From: a virus
Reading direction: 5' to 3' (one strand)
Length of the DNA: 21,608 nt
IMG/VR virus record: IMGVR_UViG_3300006916_000468
Coordinates: 1-21,608 of that record
How positions within the stretch are numbered: the first letter of the stretch is position 1; each line of letters begins with the position of its first letter. Positions 6,170-13,108 of this stretch are shown here, piece after piece. The notes under the pieces were generated by a model that worked only from the letters and a program-made list of their open reading frames with translations, made no database searches and had not been told where the DNA came from. Position numbers and translations under genes: made by a program.

Positions 6170-8077
6170 ATGTATGGGCCAAGCCATCCCGTCAGCATTG
6201 ACCAACATATCCAGAAATACCGCATTGGCCCAGACGAACAGTTTCAAGACATGTGTTGGCGCATTGCAGACAAACTTGCAGACAACGAGGCACACAGGCG
6301 CGACATTTATCTGACACTACTTCATCAGAATTTTATGCCTGCAGGTCGTGTGCAACGCGCTGTGGGTGCGCCGATGCGAATTTGCGCGCATAACTGCTTT
6401 GTGTCCGGAACAATCAAAGACGATTCCGTAGACATCATCGACAAAGTTTCAGAAGCTTTCCAAACAATGCGAATGGGCGGCGGTATTGGTTACGATTTTT
6501 CAACGCTTCGGTGGCGTGGTGCTTTTATCAAGTCGTTGCGTTCAACAGCATCTGGTGCTGTCTCATTCATGGACATTTACAACGCGGCATGTAAGACAGT
6601 TCGATCAGCAGGCGGCCGACGTGGCGCGCAGATGGGCGTTCTGCGCATTGATCATCCAGACATTGAAGAATTCATCGACGCGAAGACAGCTGCGTTGTCT
6701 GACGATGTGATGAAAGCACAAATGCTTCTAAGCATGAAGAAGACAGAGCTCCAAAAAGCATACGAAGAAAAGCAAGACGATGAAACTCTTGCACGCCTCG
6801 ACTTCTTTGTTGAAATGGAGCCTTTCATGCTCGACATGGTCGAGAAAGTTTCAATTCAAAACAGGTTGTCTGCTTTTAACGTGTCAGTCGCGGTGACTGA
6901 CAAGTTTATGGAAGCTGTTGAATCTGATGGCGACTTTGATCTCGTATTCGATGGTAAAGTTGTTCGAACAGTTAAAGCACTTCCTTTGTGGAACAAACTA
7001 ATGCAAGCCACTTGGGACTGGGCTGAACCAGGTGTGCTTTTCATCGACAGAATAAATTCGATGAACAACCTTTACTATTGCGAAGTCATAGCAGCAACAA
7101 ACCCTTGTGGTGAACAACCACTGCCTCCTTATGGCGCATGTTTGCTTGGGTCTTATGTTGTTCCGAAATACGTTCGAAAATTTGGTGACAAATATTTCTT
7201 TGACGAAGAGGCTTTTAAAGCAGACATTCCAGGCGTCGTTCGAATGATGGACAATGTTATTGATGAAGCTCTTTACCCGCTTCCTCAACAGGAAAGAGAA
7301 GCAAAAGACAAACGTCGAATGGGGCTCGGTGTGACAGGCGTTGCGAACGCAATTGAAGCCATGGGCTTTCCTTATGGTTCAGCTGGCTACATCAAAACAC
7401 AAGATAGAATTCTTCGCATACTTTTGAATGAAGCTTACCGAGCATCAGCTCTTCTTGCAAAAGAAAAAGCGCCTTTCCCTCTCTGGGATAAAGAAAAGTT
7501 CATGAAAGGCGAGTTCATCAATAGTGGCGTATTTGACGATGACGTTCTTGAACTGATCAATGAACACGGTTTGCGCAATTCGCACTTAACGTCCATTGCG
7601 CCGACTGGTACAATTTCATTAACTGCTGACAATATGTCGTCAGGCGTTGAACCCGTTTTCTCATACGTAACTGGTCGCGAGATAATCAATCAAGATGGCG
7701 TTACCAAACAGTACGTTGAGATTGATGACTACGGTGTGCGTGAGTTTAACGTCAAAGGACGACGCGCTGATGACCTCAGCGTTCTTGAACATGTGCAAGT
7801 ATACACCGCTGCTCAACGTTACGTTGACAGTTCAATTTCCAAGACCTGTAATGTTGGCGGAGATGTTTCTTTTGATGACTTCAAGAACATTTATATAGAA
7901 GCATGGAAAGCTGGTGCGAAAGGATGTACTACATTCAGGCTCGATGGAAAACGATTTGGCATTATGAAGTCACTTGACGAGTCAATACCTGAAAACGAGA
8001 TAGAGCAAATGGAAGCGATTGTCTCAGGCGAGGCTTGCGTGTATGATCCTAAGACAGGCACTAAATCATGTGAATAG
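6170..8077 (+). CDS. nrdJ: Class II (adenosylcobalamin-dependent) ribonucleotide reductase
   Basis: This 635-aa enzyme would reduce ribonucleotides to deoxynucleotides with a B12 radical. Visible motifs are NCFVSGT with C76, GGGIGYDFS (103-111), NPCGEQPLP with C313 and E315, and C324 exactly 11 residues later, matching the active-site cysteine spacing known for class II enzymes. RMGLGVTG, TSIAPTGTIS, DSSISKTCN and KGCTTFR follow, and a C-terminal cysteine pair (C623 and C634) could relay electrons. No class I partner subunit lies in the window. Between FIDAK (about 168-172) and LSAFNVSV (233-240), where relatives are compact, there are about 50-60 extra charged helical residues. The gene has a GGAG site, follows a terminator and sits inside the head module, so it behaves as an independent unit. 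Confidence 0.93.
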   Translation: MYGPSHPVSIDQHIQKYRIGPDEQFQDMCWRIADKLADNEAHRRDIYLTLLHQNFMPAGRVQRAVGAPMRICAHNCFVSGTIKDDSVDIIDKVSEAFQTMRMGGGIGYDFSTLRWRGAFIKSLRSTASGAVSFMDIYNAACKTVRSAGGRRGAQMGVLRIDHPDIEEFIDAKTAALSDDVMKAQMLLSMKKTELQKAYEEKQDDETLARLDFFVEMEPFMLDMVEKVSIQNRLSAFNVSVAVTDKFMEAVESDGDFDLVFDGKVVRTVKALPLWNKLMQATWDWAEPGVLFIDRINSMNNLYYCEVIAATNPCGEQPLPPYGACLLGSYVVPKYVRKFGDKYFFDEEAFKADIPGVVRMMDNVIDEALYPLPQQEREAKDKRRMGLGVTGVANAIEAMGFPYGSAGYIKTQDRILRILLNEAYRASALLAKEKAPFPLWDKEKFMKGEFINSGVFDDDVLELINEHGLRNSHLTSIAPTGTISLTADNMSSGVEPVFSYVTGREIINQDGVTKQYVEIDDYGVREFNVKGRRADDLSVLEHVQVYTAAQRYVDSSISKTCNVGGDVSFDDFKNIYIEAWKAGAKGCTTFRLDGKRFGIMKSLDESIPENEIEQMEAIVSGEACVYDPKTGTKSCE

Positions 8078-8086
8078 GAGAATGCA

Positions 8087-8167
8087 ATGCCAAAAGGAAT
8101 GGGTTACGGAAAAGGTAAAAAGGGCGGCAAGAAAGTCGGCGGTAAAAAGAGCGGCAAGAAAAAGTAA
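8087..8167 (+). CDS. 26-aa Lys/Gly-rich basic peptide
   Basis: This short frame starts with ATG behind AGGAG (six-base spacing) and encodes a peptide in which 20 of 26 residues are Lys (11) or Gly (9). It begins MPKGMGYGKGKK and ends in a run of lysines. There is no acidic residue. It lies between the reductase and the head morphogenesis gene, with three bases to the next ATG. A strongly cationic disordered peptide could bind DNA or an acidic protein such as the portal tail, but this is inference. The strong ribosome site and exact fit in the gap support a real gene. Confidence 0.65.
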   Translation: MPKGMGYGKGKKGGKKVGGKKSGKKK

Positions 8168-8170
8168 ATC

Positions 8171-9283
8171 ATGACTTCCTTGAATGAACGTTTTATGGAT
8201 TTTCAAGTCGCACAGCAAGTGCGATGGATCCGGCTACAGAACAGAGAAGTCCGTGAGGCTCTTCTGATCCTTCGTCGAGTCGAAGAGAATCTAAAAACTA
8301 TCCTACAAGGAGCAAACATTGATGAAGGGCGTTTCACGGAAGCACGTTTAAACGCCCTTCGTATTCAAGTCGGGAATCTGATTAAAGCACTTGAGAGTGA
8401 GCTAACCCCCGTACTTGTTTCAAATGTTCGTGATGCTTTAGAAGCAGCGGCTGAAGTTGAAGAAGCTGCTTTCGTTAGAATACTGCCCGCAGGTCTTGAC
8501 GTTACCACGCCTAATTTGGGCGTGCTTCAAACAGCTGCAACTTCAACGTCGTTCAATGGTGCAACGACCACTGAATGGGCAAGAGCATTTCATAGGTCAC
8601 TCACTGAGACAACTTGGCGAACGATTGTTGATGGAATAACCTCTGGTTCAACAAGCGACGATATTGTCCGAGAATTGATCGGAACAAAAAGCGCGCGATT
8701 TAAAGACGGTGCACTACAGGCAAGACGGCGTGGACTTGAAGCTCTTGTTCGAACGTCAATCAATCACGCGACAAATCAAGGTCGTCAAGCAGTCTGGGAG
8801 TCAAACACTCACTTACTCAAAGGTGTTCGATGGGTCGCGACACTCGACACAAGAACAACACCGATTTGCAGGGAACGAGATGGTAGAGTTGGTCCTGTGG
8901 TGGATGACCCAAATTGGACACCGCCTGCAGGTTCATCAAAACTTGATCCACCATTTGCAAGACCACCTGCTCACATCAATTGCAGATCGACAACAGTGGC
9001 CATAACTAAATCCTGGAAAGAACTTGGCTTTGACGTTGAAGACTTGCCTCCCGCAACTCGCGCGTCAATGGATGGTCAAGTACCTGCAAACACTACCTAC
9101 TTTGAATGGTTGACAAGACAGTCGTCTGCAACGCAAAGTGAGGTGTTAGGTCCAGCTCGAATGAAGCTGTGGAAGGAAGGCGGAGTCACGCCTGATAGAT
9201 TTCAAAATGATGCTGGCCACTATTATACTTTGGCGGAACTGAAACGTCGCCAGCCTCAAGCCTTTAAGGATGCAAATCTATGA
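8171..9283 (+). CDS. Phage head morphogenesis / minor capsid protein (Mu gpF-like)
   Basis: This 370-aa protein carries the C-terminal signature of the Phage_Mu_F family: WVATLDTRTTPICRERDG at about 221-238 with C233, then PPAHINCRST at about 265-274, a Cys and His/Cys pattern typical of these minor head proteins. The N-terminal half is helical, as is usual. Proteins of this family bind the portal or enter the capsid and are needed for head assembly. The start lacks a strong ribosome site, so coupling to the preceding 26-aa gene is likely. A downstream in-frame ATG at residue 9 is possible. The stop overlaps the endolysin start by four bases. Confidence 0.82.
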   Translation: MTSLNERFMDFQVAQQVRWIRLQNREVREALLILRRVEENLKTILQGANIDEGRFTEARLNALRIQVGNLIKALESELTPVLVSNVRDALEAAAEVEEAAFVRILPAGLDVTTPNLGVLQTAATSTSFNGATTTEWARAFHRSLTETTWRTIVDGITSGSTSDDIVRELIGTKSARFKDGALQARRRGLEALVRTSINHATNQGRQAVWESNTHLLKGVRWVATLDTRTTPICRERDGRVGPVVDDPNWTPPAGSSKLDPPFARPPAHINCRSTTVAITKSWKELGFDVEDLPPATRASMDGQVPANTTYFEWLTRQSSATQSEVLGPARMKLWKEGGVTPDRFQNDAGHYYTLAELKRRQPQAFKDANL

Positions 9284-9984
9284 CCTTCGAACAGTGGTTG
9301 CAAAGCAGACTAACTTCTCACGGCTTTCCAGTTGGTGGGATTGATGGTATTATCGGTAAGACAACGATTGCTGGCATTAAAGCTTTTCAAAAATCCCGAA
9401 ACTTAACTCCAACAGGAAAAGCTGACGAAGTAACCGTTGCTGCGCTACGTGTCAGTTCTTCATCAGGTGAACCTGTAATTCAAGGGCGTGATGAACTTCA
9501 ACAAAGAACTTCAACACTATCAAGCTTTCCTCGTCAACGTAATGTTGAAAGTTTTTATGGAAAAGTCGGAACCAATCAAACACGAATTACGCCTCCTTGG
9601 AAAATGAGACTTGCGTGGGATAAGCGTAGATTTATCCAAAAAATGACACTTCACGAGAAAGTAGCAGATAGTGCTTCTCGTGCAATGCAACGTGTGTATT
9701 CGAGCTATGGTGACGCAGGAATAAAAAAACTTGGCTTAGATCTTTTCGGCGGTTCGTTGAACGTCAGAAAAATGCGAGGGGGATCTCGTTATTCAATGCA
9801 CAGTTGGGGTATTGCGATTGACTTCGATCCTGAACGAAATCAATTACGCTGGAAAGAGCCTCGTGCAAGATTGTCTCATGATGACGCTGTTCCGTTCTGG
9901 GAAGCCTGGGAAGCTGAAGGTTGGATTGCACTAGGTCGAGAACGAAATTTCGATTGGATGCACGTTCAAGCTGCGAGGTTATAA
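9280..9984 (+). CDS. Endolysin: peptidoglycan-binding domain plus M15 (VanY-like) peptidase
   Basis: Residues 1-55 of this 234-aa protein form a PG_binding_1-like domain (VGGIDGIIGKTTIAGIKAFQ). Residues about 105-234 form a zinc peptidase of the M15 type: SMHSWGIAIDFDP gives H174 and D181 as metal ligands, seven residues apart, EAEGW gives the probable catalytic E213, and WMHVQ gives H228. Enzymes of this type cut peptide bonds in the cell-wall peptide. There is no signal peptide, so release would depend on the holin encoded next. The start overlaps the previous stop (ATGA), and the stop overlaps the holin start (TAATG). A role in DNA injection as a structural lysin cannot be excluded, but the holin neighbour favours lysis. 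Confidence 0.85.
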   Translation: MTFEQWLQSRLTSHGFPVGGIDGIIGKTTIAGIKAFQKSRNLTPTGKADEVTVAALRVSSSSGEPVIQGRDELQQRTSTLSSFPRQRNVESFYGKVGTNQTRITPPWKMRLAWDKRRFIQKMTLHEKVADSASRAMQRVYSSYGDAGIKKLGLDLFGGSLNVRKMRGGSRYSMHSWGIAIDFDPERNQLRWKEPRARLSHDDAVPFWEAWEAEGWIALGRERNFDWMHVQAARL

Positions 9985-10244
9985 TGACACGCCTTGAAAA
10001 AGCGAAAGCGTGGTGGAGACCTGCGTTGGCTTGGTGTTTTGTTTTTGGTTGGTTTGCAACACTCGCAACTATTCTTGCTTTGCTTTGGCTTGGCAGAGTT
10101 ACGCTTTCGGACGCAAGTGGTCTTTTAATCGCTCTTGTTGCAGGTGGAGCTGCTCCAACTACAACTTACGCTCATGGGAGGACAACTGAAAAACGATTTG
10201 GTGTTGATGAAACAACACCCCCTCCTGGATTTCAGCAAGACTGA
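9984..10244 (+). CDS. Holin-like small membrane protein
   Basis: This 86-aa protein has a basic N terminus (MTRLEKAKAWWRP), a first membrane span at about residues 16-37 (LAWCFVFGWFATLATILALL) and a second hydrophobic segment at about 45-60 (SGLLIALVAGGAAPTTTY). A polar, proline-rich tail (TTPPPGFQQD) ends it. This two-span layout fits a holin, which makes pores that let the endolysin reach the wall. The start shares one base with the endolysin stop, and the longer in-frame extension upstream lies inside the endolysin gene. A different small membrane role is possible because sequence alone does not define holins. Confidence 0.72.
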   Translation: MTRLEKAKAWWRPALAWCFVFGWFATLATILALLWLGRVTLSDASGLLIALVAGGAAPTTTYAHGRTTEKRFGVDETTPPPGFQQD

Positions 10245-10404
10245 TTAAGACCTTTTTACTCACATAACTCAGTTTATATCGACCTCGATCAACGGTAGAC
10301 GGCTTTAAACCAGCGCGATAACATAGACGTGCAAAAGCGTTCATTAAGCTGTCTCGGTGTGAAGCAATCACAAATAAACCGTCACGAGGAGACCCTTTGA
10401 TCGT
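10159..10404 (-). pseudogene. Possible remnant coding segment on the opposite strand
   Basis: An open frame without a good start codon or ribosome site lies opposite the end of the holin gene and the gap after it. Read from just after a TAA at 10405-10407 it contains SPRDGLFVIASHRDSLMNAF followed by a helix and strand pattern ending near KLSYVSKKVLI. This resembles the repeated sub-domain of LAGLIDADG homing endonucleases and inteins, but only by eye and without the catalytic signature. It may be chance: one of the imperfect palindromes (10264-10277) falls inside it. Low confidence. Confidence 0.18.
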
Positions 10405-10426
10405 TTAGCTCCGAAAGGAGGTGATC
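10245..10426. other. First part of the 396-bp gap between holin and scaffold genes
   Basis: It contains the degenerate palindrome at 10264, an open frame on the minus strand that may be a relic, and the hairpin CTCC-GAAA-GGAG (10409-10420) carrying the very strong ribosome-binding sequence. No tRNA or convincing gene was seen on the plus strand. Confidence 0.4.
10264..10277. promoter_or_regulatory. Degenerate palindrome copy, ATAACTCAGTTTAT
   Basis: This copy carries one extra T in the right half. It lies 20 bases after the holin stop codon. No -35 box fits it in either direction. It may be a weakened site or chance. Confidence 0.4.
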
Positions 10427-10513
10427 TTGTATCTGGCAAAAGGCCGCGCGTTAAACTGCGTGGCCTTTTGTTCGTTCAACATCAAATTGAACAGTACCTT
10501 ATTTTTAGAATAA
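10427..10513 (+). CDS. Possible 28-aa leader peptide spanning a terminator
   Basis: A TTG codon lies five bases after AGGAGG inside GAAAGGAGGTGATC, which is complementary over 14 bases to the 3' end of alphaproteobacterial 16S rRNA. The frame runs 28 codons through the terminator hairpin at 10437-10470 to a TAA inside the palindrome at 10510. The peptide has no recognisable features. If translated, ribosomes would cover the hairpin and could prevent termination, so the peptide may be a by-product of attenuation. A GTG two codons earlier in the same frame would overlap the ribosome site. Confidence 0.3.
   Translation: MYLAKGRALNCVAFCSFNIKLNSTLFLE
10437..10470 (+). terminator. Long-stem terminator-like hairpin
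   Basis: A 13-base-pair stem with a single G-U pair (CAAAAGGCCGCGC with GCGTGGCCTTTTG) and an 8-base loop. The A and U tracts lie within the stem, so it could work in both directions. It follows the lysis genes and lies inside the possible leader peptide frame. Confidence 0.7.
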
Positions 10514-10514
10514 C
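10487..10514 (+). promoter_or_regulatory. Candidate promoter for the scaffold/capsid transcript
   Basis: TTGAAC (10487-10492) and AATAAC (10509-10514), spaced by 16 bases, lie downstream of a terminator. The -10 overlaps the palindrome copy at 10510-10522 in the same register as the two leftward promoters, which raises its credibility although the hexamers are weaker. Confidence 0.45.
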
Positions 10515-10522
10515 CGAGTTAT
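10510..10522. promoter_or_regulatory. Palindrome copy with one mismatch, ATAACCGAGTTAT
   Basis: This copy overlaps the -10 of the candidate scaffold/capsid promoter. A half-site (ATAACTC at 10533-10539) follows two helical turns downstream. Confidence 0.6.
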
Positions 10523-10640
10523 AGCATCTTCAATAACTCGCTTGCAGGTCTGAAGTCCTTTTTCTATCTTCGGGTTGACTGACAAACCTGAGGGCCTCAG
10601 GAGCGGTCTAGGCAGAGCCGAAGAGAAGGATAATATCACT

Positions 10641-11408
10641 ATGCCATTTTTTGACCAAGAAGGTAAAGAAATCGAACTTGGTGCAGATACCCCCGAGGTA
10701 AAAGCATTGCTCGATTCCGCTATTAAGGAAGCGACTTCCGGACTAGCAGCAAACCGCGACGAGATTTTGGGCGAGAAGAAAACTCTCCAACAGAAACTCG
10801 ATGAAATGAGCCAGACTTGGGGCGACTATGATCCCGAAGCTGTCAAAAACATTATGTCGCGACTTGAAAACGACGAGGAAGCAAAACTCCTCGCAGAAGG
10901 CAAAACTGACGAAGTTATCGCTCGTCGCACAGAACGCTTGCAAGCGGACCATGCGAAACAGATCGAGAACTTGGAAACGAAACTTGCAGAAGCAATGGGC
11001 AACTACGATGGCGCTCAAAGCACTGTTAAGCAGCTCAAAGTTGAAGGCGGTCTCCGTCAAGCAGCTGTTGAATTAGGCCTCGTTCCGTCAGCCATTGAAG
11101 ACGCGTTGTCGCGTGCAATGGGCGTCTTTAAGGTCGGAGATGATGGTTCACTTGTGCCTGAAAACTCAAGTGGTACTATTTATGGCAAAGATGGTAAGAC
11201 TCCTATGAGCCCCGCTGAATGGCTCGAAACTATGAAAGAGACTGCACCACATTGGTTCCCAGCTCCTTCTGGTGGCGGTGCAGGCGGCGGGAACAATCGT
11301 GGCGGAAGTCACACAATTAGCCGCGCTGATGCGCGTGACGTTCAGAAATATCAAGCTGCTAAGAAAGCAGCTGCTGATGCTGGCGTAGCGTTGCAAATCG
11401 TAGCTTAA
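10641..11408 (+). CDS. Capsid scaffolding protein
   Basis: This 255-aa protein is highly charged and helical, with a coiled-coil-like middle (residues about 45-140, rich in Glu, Lys, Gln and Leu), a glycine-rich linker (SGGGAGGGNNRGG) near 215-230 and a basic, helical C terminus (ADARDVQKYQAAKKAA), as scaffolds use to grip the coat protein. It sits immediately before the major capsid gene, the standard place. I chose the ATG at 10641 because GAAGGAT lies upstream; a TTG at 10575 in the same frame would add 22 residues of non-conserved look. Scaffolds guide procapsid assembly and leave or are cleaved before packaging. Confidence 0.8.
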   Translation: MPFFDQEGKEIELGADTPEVKALLDSAIKEATSGLAANRDEILGEKKTLQQKLDEMSQTWGDYDPEAVKNIMSRLENDEEAKLLAEGKTDEVIARRTERLQADHAKQIENLETKLAEAMGNYDGAQSTVKQLKVEGGLRQAAVELGLVPSAIEDALSRAMGVFKVGDDGSLVPENSSGTIYGKDGKTPMSPAEWLETMKETAPHWFPAPSGGGAGGGNNRGGSHTISRADARDVQKYQAAKKAAADAGVALQIVA

Positions 11409-11412
11409 TCTC

Positions 11413-11457
11413 GAACCGCCGCGCTGATGCGCGGTTCATTAAATCGCGCTTCGGCGC
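11413..11457 (+). other. Two GC-rich hairpins in the capsid gene leader
   Basis: GAACCGC pairs with GCGGTTC (11413-11437), and GCGC-TTCG-GCGC (11446-11457) is a stem capped by the very stable C(UUCG)G tetraloop. Neither is followed by a U-run. They lie between scaffold and capsid genes and may stabilise or process the capsid mRNA. Confidence 0.5.
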
Positions 11458-11481
11458 AAGGCAATCGAAAGGAAAATTACG

Positions 11482-12711
11482 ATGCCAAATACTCTGGGTA
11501 ACTACAATCCCGAGTTCTACGCTCAGGAGGCCCTGATCCAGCTCTACAAAGCGCTGGGAATGGCAGGCCGCGTTCACCGTGGTGCTGAGCAAGAACGAAA
11601 TGGTTCAGGCAACCAAAAAGGTGACACGATCAACCTTAAACGCCCAACGAAATTCACCGCTCAAGAGCACGTCAAAGGTACGGGTTCAAGCGCGCAGGAT
11701 GTTGTTGGCGAAAACGTTGCAATCAAACTGAACAACCACCAGGAAGTTAAGTACAAACTCACTGACCGTGAACTTGCTTATACGACCGAACAGATCATCA
11801 CCGATCACATCACGCCTGCTGCTTACGCACTTGCAGACAAGATCGACCAAGACTTGCACGCGTTGGGTTCCAAAGTTGGTCCTAAAGCGCACATTTCTGG
11901 TTCGGCTTCAAGCGGCTTCATTACTGGTCCTCGTAAAGTTCTTCGGAACAACGAAGTTCCAATGGACGCTGGCATGATCCATTACCTTGTTGACTCCGGC
12001 ATGGAAGCAGCATTCTTGGATCTTGGTATTTTCCACGAAGCACGTATCACAGGCGACGGTGCGAATAACGCTGCATTGATGAATGGCTCTTTGGGTCAAC
12101 GATTTGGTGTTGAAGTGTTTGCATCGCAGAACGCTGACGTTGATATGAGCGCAATGAGTTCGACTGCTACTGCGTCTGACGCGTCAGGCGACAGTGTTGG
12201 TGCTGTTAACAACGCGAGTGGTTATGAAGCAAATGCGAACACAGTTGCTGTTGATGGTTTCACAGGTGTTGAAACTGTTCAAATTGGTGACACGTTCACA
12301 ATTGCAGGCGACCCAACGGTTTACACGTTGACTGCTGACACTACGTTTGCAGCTGGCGCAGGCAACCTTGTGTTCTACCCTGACCTTCGTCGGAACACTG
12401 CAGACGACGCTGTTGTGACTTTCAATCAACTTGACGCAATTCAAGAAGCTGGTCACATCCGCAATCTTATGTTCCACAAAAATGCGTTTGCACTTGCATT
12501 TGCTCCTCTACCAATGACTGGTGACGGTCGTGGTGCGGAAATGGCAACTGTGACTGACGAGATCTCCGGTCTGTCTGTTCGTGCTCGTATGTACTATGAC
12601 GGTGATACTGCTTCGAATTTCGTTGCACTTGATGCTCTTTATGGTACTCAGGTTCTTGACCCAATGCTCGGCGCGCAAGTGCTTCGTGCATCAACGGTCT
12701 ATCCTGCGTAA
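11482..12711 (+). CDS. Major capsid protein (P22 coat-like, HK97 fold)
   Basis: This 409-aa protein follows the scaffold gene and has P22-coat-family features: an N-terminal arm, GDTINLKRP at about 48-56, a long helical spine region, and an inserted domain (about 260-305) with QIGDTFTIAGDPTVYTL that resembles the extra beta domain of P22-like coats. The C-terminal third (AIQEAGHIRNLMFHKNAFAL) contains the sequence usually seen in this family. It forms the icosahedral shell. A good AAAGGA site precedes the ATG, two GC-rich hairpins lie in the leader and a strong terminator follows, fitting the most highly expressed late gene. Confidence 0.88.
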   Translation: MPNTLGNYNPEFYAQEALIQLYKALGMAGRVHRGAEQERNGSGNQKGDTINLKRPTKFTAQEHVKGTGSSAQDVVGENVAIKLNNHQEVKYKLTDRELAYTTEQIITDHITPAAYALADKIDQDLHALGSKVGPKAHISGSASSGFITGPRKVLRNNEVPMDAGMIHYLVDSGMEAAFLDLGIFHEARITGDGANNAALMNGSLGQRFGVEVFASQNADVDMSAMSSTATASDASGDSVGAVNNASGYEANANTVAVDGFTGVETVQIGDTFTIAGDPTVYTLTADTTFAAGAGNLVFYPDLRRNTADDAVVTFNQLDAIQEAGHIRNLMFHKNAFALAFAPLPMTGDGRGAEMATVTDEISGLSVRARMYYDGDTASNFVALDALYGTQVLDPMLGAQVLRASTVYPA

Positions 12712-12720
12712 GAAACAGCT

Positions 12721-12748
12721 TAGGCGGGGCTTTTAGTCCCGCCTATTT
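12721..12748 (+). terminator. Intrinsic terminator after the capsid gene
   Basis: TAGGCGGGGC and GTCCCGCCTA form a 10-base-pair stem with one G-U pair and a TTTTA loop, followed by TTT. It begins nine bases after the capsid stop codon. Confidence 0.8.
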
Positions 12749-12783
12749 GCGTGTAACATTACCCGACATGAAAGGACAATGAA

Positions 12784-13044
12784 ATGGCAAAAGACATGAC
12801 CACTTATCCTGTCTCAAAAGGCAAGGATGGAAAATTCTTCGGTTATGCTGATGCGACTCAAATTGCGAAAAGCAAAGGCAAACTTAAACTGTTTGACCCA
12901 AGTGCAGCTGAGCGCGTGAAGATCGAAAAAGAAGTTGCTGCAGTTGAGGCGAAGGAAGCCGACACAGCAAGCAAAAAAGAAGAAGCAAAACAAGCTGGCG
13001 GTGCTGACGCATCAGCAGTGAAGAAAGGCCCCGCGTCTAAATAA
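12784..13044 (+). CDS. Small Lys/Ala/Glu-rich protein after the capsid gene
   Basis: I do not recognise this 86-aa protein. The first 40 residues look folded (TYPVSKGKDGKFFGYADATQ), and the rest is a low-complexity Lys/Glu/Ala helix and tail (EVAAVEAKEADTASKKEEAK). It has an AAAGGA ribosome site. It lies between the capsid terminator and a second terminator or attenuator. Many phages have a small capsid decoration or completion protein at this place, but nothing in the sequence proves such a role. Confidence 0.7.
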   Translation: MAKDMTTYPVSKGKDGKFFGYADATQIAKSKGKLKLFDPSAAERVKIEKEVAAVEAKEADTASKKEEAKQAGGADASAVKKGPASK

Positions 13045-13066
13045 GCACGCGCTGGTACTAATACCA

Positions 13067-13093
13067 GGCGTGTCTTAACGGGCACGCCTTTTT
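13067..13093 (+). terminator. Intrinsic terminator with a competing upstream hairpin
   Basis: GGCGTG pairs with CACGCC, followed by five T. The same GCGTG can instead pair with GCACGC at 13045-13050 within a longer hairpin (CTGGTA-CTAA-TACCAG inside). The two folds exclude each other. Confidence 0.7.
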
Positions 13094-13108
13094 ATTCCTG
13101 GAGGTAAC

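Noticed and set aside
10575-10640. TTG start at 10575 for the scaffold protein
   Set aside because: The added 22 residues look non-conserved and the inverted repeat CCTGAG-GGC-CTCAGG falls within them; the ATG at 10641 has a ribosome site. It is not excluded.
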